Shown here piece after piece: positions 43,428-50,390 of a stretch of 64,000 bases of DNA (position 1 is the stretch's first letter; every line of letters begins with the position of its first letter). The translations under genes were made by a program, and so were the position numbers. The DNA comes from Alphaproteobacteria bacterium. GTDB lineage: Bacteria; Pseudomonadota; Alphaproteobacteria; Micavibrionales; Micavibrionaceae. The stretch spans positions 1 through 64,000 of the forward strand of contig JADLAT010000023.1 of NCBI GenBank assembly GCA_020848095.1, read 5' to 3'. Under the pieces are notes generated by a model that had not been told where the DNA came from, ran no database searches, and was given only the letters and a program-made list of their open reading frames with translations.

Positions 43428-45302
43428 TTAAAAATCCCAGAACATCGGGATAACAAGCATGGTAACAAGCCACATAATCAGGTTCATGGGAATACCGATT
43501 TTAAGGAAGTCCTTGAATTTATACCCCCCCGCCGCATACACAAACGTATTGGTTTGATAGCCGATGGGCGTTGCAAAACTGGCCGAGGCCCCAAACATGA
43601 CCGCCACGACAAAGGGCCGTGCATCAAGGCCAAGCGTTGTGGCCAGCCCTATCACGATCGGCGTCATGACGATAGCCACGGCATTGTTGGTGACCACTTC
43701 TGTCAAGAGAGAGGTCAGAAAATAGACGATCGCCAAAATGGCGAGCGGGCCAAGGGGCTCTGCAAAGCCTACGGTTGCGCTGACCACCAGCTCCATGGCG
43801 CCAGTGTTTTCCATAGCTGTTCCAATACCCAGCATCCCGAAAATCAGTAATAAAATGCGCCAGTCAATTGTCCGGTAGGCCCGCTCCGCCGTCACGCACC
43901 CGGTTAGGATAACGGTAATCGCCCCGATAAAGGACAGACCCGCAATCGGCATGATGTTCAAGGTGCTGAGCGCCACCACTACGAAAATAGTGGCAATAGC
44001 AATGGGCGCACGGTGGGTATCGAGCTCCCGCTGGCGCATTTGTGAGGCATTCAGGATTTGCTCCGTCTCAAAAAGCTTGGTCAGCTCGTCCTCCGGCCCC
44101 TCCAGAATGAGCGTGTCATTTTCGCGCAGAACCGTATTGCCGATATTGCCCGTAATATTTCTGTCCTTACGATGCACCCCCATGACGAAACACCCATACC
44201 GGCGGCGAAACCGCAAGTCGCGAATCCGTTTTCCCGTCATATCCGAGCCGGGTGCCAGCACCCCCTCTACAACGATAACGGGGCGCGGCGGCAGAGATTC
44301 AGAGAAATGCGCCGCCTCTGGGTCGAAAGCCACGCCGATATGCTGTTTCAGCTCGATCAGCTCCCCGCGCTCGGCCTTAAAAACGAGCCTGTCCCCCGCT
44401 TCCAGAGGTATATCGCGCAAAGGGGAAAGTGGCCGGGGCTTGATGTGTTCCTGTTGATCGAGCGCGGGACGCAGGCTGGACATCAAGGCAGAGAGCGCCT
44501 CATTCATGCCGAGGCGATTACCGCGCTCTTTTCGGATAAGGTCAATGATCTCATACCCTTCGCGCTCGGTGAATTGCACCTCGTTCAGGGTTTTACCGAT
44601 CAGCGGGGAATGCATGGTAATCACCGCCTCGGCAACGAAGCGTTTGCGCAGAGAGGGATCATCAATTTCATCTCTGGGTGGCATGCGTTCGGGCAGTAAA
44701 AATCTTCCGGCGAAGCTCATATAAAGCGTTCCTGCCGCTACCAGAAAAAGCCCCGGCAGGGTGATTTCAAACATGGTAAAAGCCGGTTGCCCGTATTTTT
44801 GCGCCAGCCCGTCCACCAAAATATTGGTGGATGTCCCGATCAAGGTACACGTTCCCCCCATAATGGCCGCGTAGGAAAGCGGAATCAGGTATTTTGAGGG
44901 ATAGTGTTTAAGCTTTTGCGCCAACGTGATCACCACGGGCGTTAAAATAATCACCACAGGTGTGTTGTTCATGAAGGCCGAGACCAGAACGACAATCGCC
45001 ATGAGCGCGGCGATGCCCTGAATATCGCTTTTACCGGAAAGGCGCAGCAAAAAACGCCCCATAGCATCCACAACACCGGTTCGGTCAAGGGCGGCGCTTA
45101 TCACGAACATGCAGGCAATGGTGATGGGGGCGCTGTTGGAGAAAACGCCCAAAAGGTCATCCGTACTCAGTGCGCCGCTCACCAGCAAAGCGCAAACGCC
45201 GGTCAGGGCAATGATATGCGGGCCTATTTTTTCCCGCATAAAGGCGATAAATACACCCGTCAGCACCAGGAAAGTGAAAATGAGATTAAAATTTTCGAGC
45301 AT
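43428..45302 (-). CDS. SLC13/DASS-family permease with two TrkA-C domains
   Basis: 624 residues. Two membrane halves (about 1-190 and 415-624) flank a soluble central part with two RCK C-terminal domains (AVITMHSPLIGKTLNEVQF; LEAGDRLVFKAERGELIEL; RVDL-like IRDLRFRRRYGCFVMGVHRKD; LRENDTLILEGPEDEL). Signature segments MNNTPVVIILTPVVITLA and VTNNAVAIVMTPIVIGLA mark the two re-entrant Na+/substrate sites. Substrate could be sulfate or a dicarboxylate; not decidable from sequence. First gene of the pair with the CPA1 antiporter. Confidence 0.88.
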   Translation of the reverse strand: MLENFNLIFTFLVLTGVFIAFMREKIGPHIIALTGVCALLVSGALSTDDLLGVFSNSAPITIACMFVISAALDRTGVVDAMGRFLLRLSGKSDIQGIAALMAIVVLVSAFMNNTPVVIILTPVVITLAQKLKHYPSKYLIPLSYAAIMGGTCTLIGTSTNILVDGLAQKYGQPAFTMFEITLPGLFLVAAGTLYMSFAGRFLLPERMPPRDEIDDPSLRKRFVAEAVITMHSPLIGKTLNEVQFTEREGYEIIDLIRKERGNRLGMNEALSALMSSLRPALDQQEHIKPRPLSPLRDIPLEAGDRLVFKAERGELIELKQHIGVAFDPEAAHFSESLPPRPVIVVEGVLAPGSDMTGKRIRDLRFRRRYGCFVMGVHRKDRNITGNIGNTVLRENDTLILEGPEDELTKLFETEQILNASQMRQRELDTHRAPIAIATIFVVVALSTLNIMPIAGLSFIGAITVILTGCVTAERAYRTIDWRILLLIFGMLGIGTAMENTGAMELVVSATVGFAEPLGPLAILAIVYFLTSLLTEVVTNNAVAIVMTPIVIGLATTLGLDARPFVVAVMFGASASFATPIGYQTNTFVYAAGGYKFKDFLKIGIPMNLIMWLVTMLVIPMFWDF

Positions 45303-45469
45303 GCCCGCCTGATGCCTTCTTGTGCAACATATTGATATTTATATATTTTATGCCCGAACGCGGAACACAATCCTCTTTTTAGCATATTTAGAACCACTTG
45401 GCAGCACAATCCGTATTTTGCGCGTTATATTGACATAATTTTTTTGAGTTGTGTTCCGGTTTTATAGAA

Positions 45470-45495
45470 AAAGCCCGCAAATCAATGCGGGCTTT
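45470..45495 (-). terminator. Terminator of the small stress-gene operon
   Basis: Perfect 10-bp stem AAAGCCCGCA/TGCGGGCTTT with a 6-base loop, starting five bases past the stop of the 23-codon gene. On the minus strand it ends in TTTTTC. The rest of the gap to the SLC13 gene (45303-45469) is AT-rich and shows no gene. Confidence 0.85.
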
Positions 45496-45500
45496 CTTAA

Positions 45501-45572
45501 TCAAGTAAATAGATAGATCAAGATAATAATGGGGATCGGCACCCCAACAAGCCATAGCAATATACCCTTCAT
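45501..45572 (-). CDS. 23-residue hydrophobic micro-protein
   Basis: Sequence starts MKGILLWLVGVPIPIIIL and ends IYLFT: a single membrane span with a Pro-Ile-Pro kink. The start is well supported: GAGG lies seven bases upstream and overlaps the TAA of the preceding 58-codon gene, so the two are coupled. Located last in the DUF883-to-23-aa operon and followed at once by a strong terminator. Very short alphaproteobacterial proteins of this look are often left unannotated. Function unknown; a membrane-stress role is inferred from its operon. Confidence 0.65.
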   Translation of the reverse strand: MKGILLWLVGVPIPIIILIYLFT

Positions 45573-45575
45573 GCT

Positions 45576-45752
45576 TTACCTCGCATCCACGTTATCATCA
45601 ATTTCATCGCCGATTTCCTCGAATGTCTCGCTGATCCCGTCTGCGATTTTTTCGCCGGGCGATTTCTGACTTTCTTGATATCGCAAGGTCAACACGCCCA
45701 GAATACCAACCAAAATCACAACGATAACAATCAATAAGCCTTTGTTACTCAT
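45576..45752 (-). CDS. 58-residue single-span membrane protein with acidic tail
   Basis: N-terminal anchor GLLIVIVVILVGILGVLTL (residues 5-23) followed by a soluble acidic tail (SPGEKIADGISETFEEIGDEI) that could form an amphipathic helix. Shine-Dalgarno AGGAG sits seven bases before ATG 45752. Lies between the entericidin-like gene and the 23-codon gene in the same operon. No family recognised. Confidence 0.7.
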   Translation of the reverse strand: MSNKGLLIVIVVILVGILGVLTLRYQESQKSPGEKIADGISETFEEIGDEIDDNVDAR

Positions 45753-45769
45753 TGTATTTCTCCTTTAAT

Positions 45770-45907
45770 TTAACGGGCGGCGTCCTGAATGGATTCGCCG
45801 GCATTCTCAACATCCTGACCGGCACCATTGAGCGTGTTACAGGCGCTCAGCCCAAAACCTGCCAGAAGTATTGCCGTAAGGCTTAAAAAACGTATTTTAT
45901 TCAACAT
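45770..45907 (-). CDS. Entericidin-like small lipoprotein
   Basis: 45 residues. Signal peptide with lipobox FGLSAC (Cys23), then the short mature part NTLNGAGQDVENAGESIQDAA, the pattern of the entericidin A/B family of tiny envelope lipoproteins linked to stationary phase and osmotic stress. AAGGG lies eight bases upstream of ATG 45907. Part of the operon driven by the GGAAC-type promoter at 46751. Confidence 0.85.
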   Translation of the reverse strand: MLNKIRFLSLTAILLAGFGLSACNTLNGAGQDVENAGESIQDAAR

Positions 45908-45978
45908 GATATTTTCCCTTCGTTTATTTATGATTTACTGTTAATTGCCTTCAGAAAAATTTCTTTCGATAGCTTTCC

Positions 45979-46413
45979 TTACAGAAACTTTTCTCCGGCT
46001 ATGTAGCCTGATAATGCTGATATCAAGATTGCTGCCTCCGGCTGTTGTTTGATCTGGCCGGAAACCTCCTCTTCCGCAGCGCCCAAAATTTGCACTAGAG
46101 TTTCGGAAATTTCTTTTTTGATCTGCGCGATTTTAGAACGCTTTAAATTCAAGATCGCCAACACACCCAGGACGCAAAACCCCGCCAGCAAGAGGCATAA
46201 CAAGCCCGTGAACAGCATGGCCGTGTCCTGTGAGTAGAGCTGCGCCAGTCTTAAATTAGCGGCATAAATCAAGAAGCCGAATCCCAGAACCAGCAAAACA
46301 CCGGAAACCCCTAACAGGGCTCCTTCTGCTTTGCCCGGTCCTGTGAAACGTGATCTATTACCGATCAGACGATCCGCAAGTGCGAGCTCGGCGGCGGCAA
46401 CAAGAGCCTTCAT
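45979..46413 (-). CDS. Small membrane protein, phage-holin-III/DUF1469-like
   Basis: 144 residues. A short charged N-terminus, two adjacent membrane spans (about 32-52 and 63-88) and a charged C-terminal helix (KRSKIAQIKKEISETLVQILGAAEEEV) ending in a small Ala/Gly-rich segment. This is the layout of the putative holin-superfamily/YqjE-type proteins, which in many proteobacteria sit beside DUF883 (YqjD) genes, as here. The ATG follows the DUF883 stop by three bases and its GGAG lies within the DUF883 end. Confidence 0.65.
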   Translation of the reverse strand: MKALVAAAELALADRLIGNRSRFTGPGKAEGALLGVSGVLLVLGFGFLIYAANLRLAQLYSQDTAMLFTGLLCLLLAGFCVLGVLAILNLKRSKIAQIKKEISETLVQILGAAEEEVSGQIKQQPEAAILISALSGYIAGEKFL

Positions 46414-46416
46414 GGC

Positions 46417-46716
46417 CTATCTCCGCCCCAGCAGCATGCTGGCCAGCAGACCCACGCCGAAAGCAATGGCGACGGATTGCAGCGGATTTTGCTTGACCTG
46501 CGCCTGTATTTTTCCAAGCTGGGAAGACGCCGTCTCTTTAAGGGCCTGTGATTGCTCCTGCACATTCTCGACCACCCGGTTGAGCTGCTCTTTTCCATCT
46601 GATGCGACATGCCCGGCAAGTTTACCGGCATCATTTTTCAAAGAAGACAAATCATCCCGAATATCGTTGATTTCTGGGTAGGCGGATTTGGTTTTATCTA
46701 TGGATTTTACTGACAT
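46417..46716 (-). CDS. DUF883 (YqjD/ElaB)-type ribosome- or membrane-associated stress protein
   Basis: About 99 residues from ATG 46716 (MSVKSIDKTKSAYPEI). The body is a long amphipathic helix (DDLSSLKNDAGKLAGHVASD, VQEQSQALKETASSQL), followed by the family C-terminus QVKQNPLQSVAIAFGVGLLASMLLGRR: one membrane span ended by Arg-Arg. YqjD/ElaB proteins bind stationary-phase ribosomes to the inner membrane. First gene after the EcfG-type promoter. Confidence 0.85.
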   Translation of the reverse strand: MSVKSIDKTKSAYPEINDIRDDLSSLKNDAGKLAGHVASDGKEQLNRVVENVQEQSQALKETASSQLGKIQAQVKQNPLQSVAIAFGVGLLASMLLGRR

Positions 46717-46750
46717 GTTAAACATCCTCTCAAGTTGACTATGAAAGGCT

Positions 46751-46775
46751 AACAAATCTTAAGTAAAAAAGTTCC
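46751..46775 (-). promoter_or_regulatory. EcfG (general stress sigma)-type promoter of the DUF883 operon
   Basis: On the minus strand: GGAAC (46775-46771), 16 bases, TGTT (46754-46751). This matches the alphaproteobacterial EcfG/SigT/RpoE2 consensus GGAAC-N16/17-cGTT. It lies 35 bases before the DUF883 ATG and drives five small envelope genes ending at the terminator 45470-45495. Confidence 0.7.
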
Positions 46776-46806
46776 GTTGCTGTTTTCCAGCCCCTCAGGA
46801 GAGATT

Positions 46807-49038
46807 TCAGGCCGCTTTTCTCTTGTGGCGGAGATGCTTGAATATTTCCGCTTTGAGATCATCCTCGACCAAAGGTTTGGGCAAATAAACGTCCATGCCG
46901 CACTCAATACATTTTTCCTTATCGCCTACTTGTGCGTGAGCCGTCATGCCGATAATGGGTGTATGCTCAAGGTTACCTTCCTTTTCCATGCGCCGGATTT
47001 GTTGCGTTGCAGTAAATCCATCCATCTCCGGCATTTGAACATCCATTAAAACAACATTGTATTGATTTTTTTGCCAAAGCTCGAGAGCTTCCACCCCGGT
47101 CCTGGCTACATCGTAATCCAGACCCATATCTTCCAGAATATACCCTATGACCACGATATTGCCTTCGTAATCCTCTACCAGGAGCACCTTCTTTTCCGTG
47201 CCCAGCAAGCTGTAGGCCGGCTCTTCCGTTTCCTGATCTCTGGCGAGGGTTGTCGTGCGCCCACCTTTTAAAGTTTTGGCTTTTAAGGGCAGCAACACCG
47301 TAAAAGTGGAGCCATTACCGGTCTCACTGGAAAGGAATATGTCCCCGCCCATCAGGCGCGCAAGGTTTCTGGATATGGAAAGACCAAGGCCCGTGCCGCC
47401 ATATTTGCGGGATACGGAGCTGTTGGCCTGTTTGAAACGCTCGAAGATAAGATCGAAATTCTCCGAACTGATACCAATTCCCGTATCGGCGATCTCGATC
47501 AGCATGAAATCCTGATCTTCGCGCTGCTCAAAATCAGCTTTAATTGTTACGCCACCCGTATCCGTGAATTTTATCGCATTTCCTATGAGATTAATAAGAA
47601 TCTGGCGCAGACGTATTTTATCACTATAGAGCTCCGTACCCTCAACCGCTTCATAATCAAATACGAAGCTGATCCCTTTTTCGGAAGCCCGCAGCGCCAT
47701 AATGCTGATGATGCCTTCGAACATATCCACCAGATTGAAATGCTCTTCCTTCAATTCCAGATCACCGCTTTCGATTTTTGAGAAATCAAGAATGTCGTTT
47801 ACAAGATCCTTTAGGGATGACGAACTGGCTTTCAAAGACTGGACAAGCTGTTTTTGCTTGCTGTCCAGATTGGATTGTCTGCGCTCCATAATTTCTGCGA
47901 TGCCGCTGATGGCGGTCAGGGGGGTTCTGATTTCATGGCTCATATGGGCCAGAAAATCTGTTTTGGCACGGTTGGCATCCTCGGCCTGACGCTTTTCTTT
48001 CTCCAGTTTTTCCTGCTCCAGCTTCAGATAGGAAATATCGGTGTGCGCACCGACCATGCGTTTAGCCTTGCCCTTTTTATCGTAAGAAGCCTTGGCGCGC
48101 GCCTGTATCCATACCCAGCGCCCATAGGCGTTTTTCATTCGAAATTCCTGTATATACTCCGAAAGCTTGCCCTCGAGATACAGGTCCATATTTCTCCAAA
48201 GGCGCTCTGAATCCTCCGGATGCACCATTTCTTTATAATCCTCAAGCGTGCCTATGCCGACCTTGCGTTCGTAGCCCAGCATTTCAAAGAAGCGCTGGGA
48301 ATAAAAAATCTGGTTGTTTGCAATATCCCAATCAAAGATCCCGTCCTGCGTGCCTTCAATGGCCATTGCAAAACGATCCTCTGTGCTTTTAAGAGCAAGC
48401 TCTACGGCATTACGCTTTCTTTGGGCATAAAAGAGGTAGCCGTTAAGCAGCAATAGCATTGAGGTGCCGACGATGAGACTTATTAAAACTGTGTATTTAT
48501 ATCTTCTTTTATTTTTATTCGCTTCCGCCATACGCGCATCAAGCAGCCCATGTTCTTCGGCCAGAAAAGAGGAATTTATCCGGATGATATTCTTACGGAG
48601 TTTATCTATGATCTCCACTTCGTTGAGCACCGCATCGCTAGGGGCAACATCAATTTTTAGCGTTCTTTCCTCAAGCTTTCGGATGAGATTGCTCAAATGA
48701 TTACGGATTTCATGCAGGCGGCTTTGCTGCGCTTCATTGTCTTTTGTTAAATCGGAAAGCGTCGCAATATTTTCCGAAATATGCGCTTTTTTGGTTTCAT
48801 ACTCCTGCAGGAAATCCTTGTCATCGGTGATAAGGTAGGCGCGTTGCGCCGCCAGGATACTCTCGACATGATTTGATATTCGCTCTCCTGAAACGATCAC
48901 CTCATAGGTGTGGGCGACGCTCTGCTCTGTTTTTTGAAGAATGTCCCCCCCATACAGGAGTACATAACTTAAAACCCCGGCGGCACCCGTCAGGATAATG
49001 GCGAAAATCAGATAATTGCGAAGAAAAATTTTATCCAT
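46807..49038 (-). CDS. Hybrid sensor histidine kinase with CHASE3 and PAS domains
   Basis: 743 residues. Domains: TM1 (about 9-30); a CHASE3 extracytoplasmic sensor (about 35-180, with AQRAYLITDDKDFLQEYE); TM2 (about 183-207); PAS/PAC (about 220-345, MVGAHTDISYLKLEQ); HisKA with phospho-His in FLAHMSHEIRTPLTAI (about residue 368); HATPase with DKIRLRQILINLIGNAIKF and GGTGLGLSISRNLARLMGG; and a C-terminal receiver with phospho-Asp in YNVVLMDVQMPEMDGF (about 667). Output partner not visible. It stands downstream of, but is separated by a terminator from, the UPF0391 gene. Confidence 0.93.
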   Translation of the reverse strand: MDKIFLRNYLIFAIILTGAAGVLSYVLLYGGDILQKTEQSVAHTYEVIVSGERISNHVESILAAQRAYLITDDKDFLQEYETKKAHISENIATLSDLTKDNEAQQSRLHEIRNHLSNLIRKLEERTLKIDVAPSDAVLNEVEIIDKLRKNIIRINSSFLAEEHGLLDARMAEANKNKRRYKYTVLISLIVGTSMLLLLNGYLFYAQRKRNAVELALKSTEDRFAMAIEGTQDGIFDWDIANNQIFYSQRFFEMLGYERKVGIGTLEDYKEMVHPEDSERLWRNMDLYLEGKLSEYIQEFRMKNAYGRWVWIQARAKASYDKKGKAKRMVGAHTDISYLKLEQEKLEKEKRQAEDANRAKTDFLAHMSHEIRTPLTAISGIAEIMERRQSNLDSKQKQLVQSLKASSSSLKDLVNDILDFSKIESGDLELKEEHFNLVDMFEGIISIMALRASEKGISFVFDYEAVEGTELYSDKIRLRQILINLIGNAIKFTDTGGVTIKADFEQREDQDFMLIEIADTGIGISSENFDLIFERFKQANSSVSRKYGGTGLGLSISRNLARLMGGDIFLSSETGNGSTFTVLLPLKAKTLKGGRTTTLARDQETEEPAYSLLGTEKKVLLVEDYEGNIVVIGYILEDMGLDYDVARTGVEALELWQKNQYNVVLMDVQMPEMDGFTATQQIRRMEKEGNLEHTPIIGMTAHAQVGDKEKCIECGMDVYLPKPLVEDDLKAEIFKHLRHKRKAA

Positions 49039-49143
49039 TTTTTCCTAAAAACCGTTGCTTTTTTGTTTATCGTTTCTGGTCAAAAGCGTTTTAAAAAATT
49101 CATCACGTGGAACATTAGAGAAAAATGAAATAAAAGGCCACAA

Positions 49144-49178
49144 AAAAGCGCCCCCCATATATCTTAAGGGACGCTTTT
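49144..49178 (-). terminator. Terminator after the UPF0391 gene
   Basis: An 11-bp stem (AAAAGCGTCCC with GGGGCGCTTTT, one wobble) with a 13-base loop, 22 bases past the UPF0391 stop. The T run on the minus strand is partly inside the stem. Confidence 0.65.
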
Positions 49179-49199
49179 CATCGAAATGGCGAATAATCT

Positions 49200-49376
49200 T
49201 TACACGGGCGGCGTGCGTCCGCGCAGAGCATGCACGGCAGCAGCCACGATAAACAGTACAAGAAACACCACAAAAATAATCTGCGCGATTTCCACGGATA
49301 CAGCCGCTACGCCACCGAATCCGAGAACCCCGGCGATCAAAGCGACGACTAAAAATGTTAAAGCCCATCCAAGCAT
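49200..49376 (-). CDS. UPF0391 (DUF1328, YtjA-like) membrane protein
   Basis: 58 residues: MLGWALTFLVVALIAGVLGF, then GGVAAVSVEIAQIIFVVFLV and FIVAAAV, ending HALRGRTPPV. Two membrane spans with the family's GFGGVA turn, matching UPF0391 closely in length and pattern. GGGAG lies eight bases upstream of ATG 49376. It has its own GGAAC-N16-TGTT promoter at 49435-49459 and terminator at 49144. Members are typically general-stress-induced in alphaproteobacteria. Confidence 0.88.
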   Translation of the reverse strand: MLGWALTFLVVALIAGVLGFGGVAAVSVEIAQIIFVVFLVLFIVAAAVHALRGRTPPV

Positions 49377-49434
49377 TATCTTAACTCCCTTTTATCTAAA
49401 ACATGGAAGCAAGAAATTCCCGCTTCACCAGACA

Positions 49435-49459
49435 AACATTTTACGGATAAAGAAGTTCC
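49435..49459 (-). promoter_or_regulatory. EcfG-type promoter of the UPF0391 gene
   Basis: Minus strand GGAAC (49459-49455), 16 bases, TGTT (49438-49435). Same spacing and same -10 variant as the sites at 46751 and 49519. It ends 58 bases before the ATG. Confidence 0.7.
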
Positions 49460-49518
49460 TCCGGAATGCTCAATACGATGGACGCCCTCTTACGATTCGT
49501 ATCCCTGTAATAACGCAT

Positions 49519-49543
49519 GGAACTTTTATTGTCCGTATCTGTT
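49519..49543 (+). promoter_or_regulatory. EcfG-type promoter upstream of the OmpA-family gene
   Basis: Plus strand GGAAC (49519-49523), 16 bases, TGTT (49540-49543). It diverges from the UPF0391 promoter, the two lying about 60 bases apart, and gives a 5' leader of roughly 110 bases for the OmpA-family gene. No other gene fits in the 285-base interval 49377-49661. Confidence 0.65.
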
Positions 49544-49661
49544 TGTCCCGATATAGATGACTGGCTGTTGCTTCGATGCCTAAGTGATGTCCGGTTTTAC
49601 TTTTAAACTAAGATCAGGGCACCCAATAATTAAATTATAATTTGAGAAGGACACTATTATT

Positions 49662-50306
49662 ATGAAACATTCAAAATTTCTCGTTCTAACAACGATTGTG
49701 GCCGCAGGGGCCGCTTTGACCTCTATCTCTTCCCGCGCAGCGGAGCCTATGGCCCTCACAACGCATCATCTGATTGCGCATGAGGATTATGCGGATCTTA
49801 TTACGCAGAAGCAGGGGCTGGAGCTCCATAGATATCTTAATTATGAGCACCGCGAGCCTTGCCAGAATTACCGTGAGGTCCCGCAGGGCTTTTACCGCGA
49901 GGATTGCGATCTGAAGTACCGCTATCCCCGTGAGCCTGTGCCCGTTGCCAGTAATCTGGCTGTGAGCGATGTCATCACTTCCTATGAAATTCATTTTGCC
50001 TTTGACAGCACCGCAATTGACCCGCTGGGGGCCGCCACGGTGGAACGGATCGCCGATGAAATCGAGAAATATCACCCACGGGAAGTGACTGTGGCCGGTC
50101 ACACTGACAAGGCCGGATCGAACGCCTATAACGAGGATCTTTCAAAAAGACGCGCGCAGGCTATCTCGAACGCTCTGAATGACAGAGGTGTTCCTAACCG
50201 CATCCTGACCAAGGAAGCTTTTGGTGAGGAAGCGCCCGCGGTCAATACCAAAGATGGTGTTCCCTTACGCGAAAATCGCCGGGTTGTTGTTGAATTCCGC
50301 AAATAA
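49662..50306 (+). CDS. OmpA-family peptidoglycan-binding envelope protein
   Basis: 214 residues with a signal peptide (cleaved after SSRAA, about residue 26). A charged middle part holds a Cys pair (EPCQNYREVPQGFYREDCDLKY). The C-terminal OmpA domain (about 110-214) has YEIHFAFDSTAID, VTVAGHTDKAGSNAYNEDLSKRRA and RENRRVVVEFRK, including the Asp and Arg that contact diaminopimelate. Small enough to be a soluble tether rather than a barrel. A strong terminator follows. Confidence 0.92.
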   Translation: MKHSKFLVLTTIVAAGAALTSISSRAAEPMALTTHHLIAHEDYADLITQKQGLELHRYLNYEHREPCQNYREVPQGFYREDCDLKYRYPREPVPVASNLAVSDVITSYEIHFAFDSTAIDPLGAATVERIADEIEKYHPREVTVAGHTDKAGSNAYNEDLSKRRAQAISNALNDRGVPNRILTKEAFGEEAPAVNTKDGVPLRENRRVVVEFRK

Positions 50307-50314
50307 TCCGATTG

Positions 50315-50340
50315 AAAAGGAAGGGGCAACCCTTCCTTTT
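50315..50340 (+). terminator. Terminator after the OmpA-family gene
   Basis: Perfect 11-bp stem AAAAGGAAGGG/CCCTTCCTTTT with a GCAA tetraloop, followed by CTTTTTC; it begins nine bases after the stop. Confidence 0.92.
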
Positions 50341-50390
50341 CTTTTTCTGCGGCACCTGTGATTATATTTTTCAATATGTTATAAGGGCCC

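Noticed and set aside
45440-45460. Minus-strand GGAAC near 45455 as another EcfG promoter
   Set aside because: Spacing leads to ATGT/TGTC and no gene starts downstream on that strand within a plausible distance.
49045-49368. 107-residue minus-strand frame
   Set aside because: It is Cys/Arg-rich and lies in another frame over the real UPF0391 gene and its terminator.
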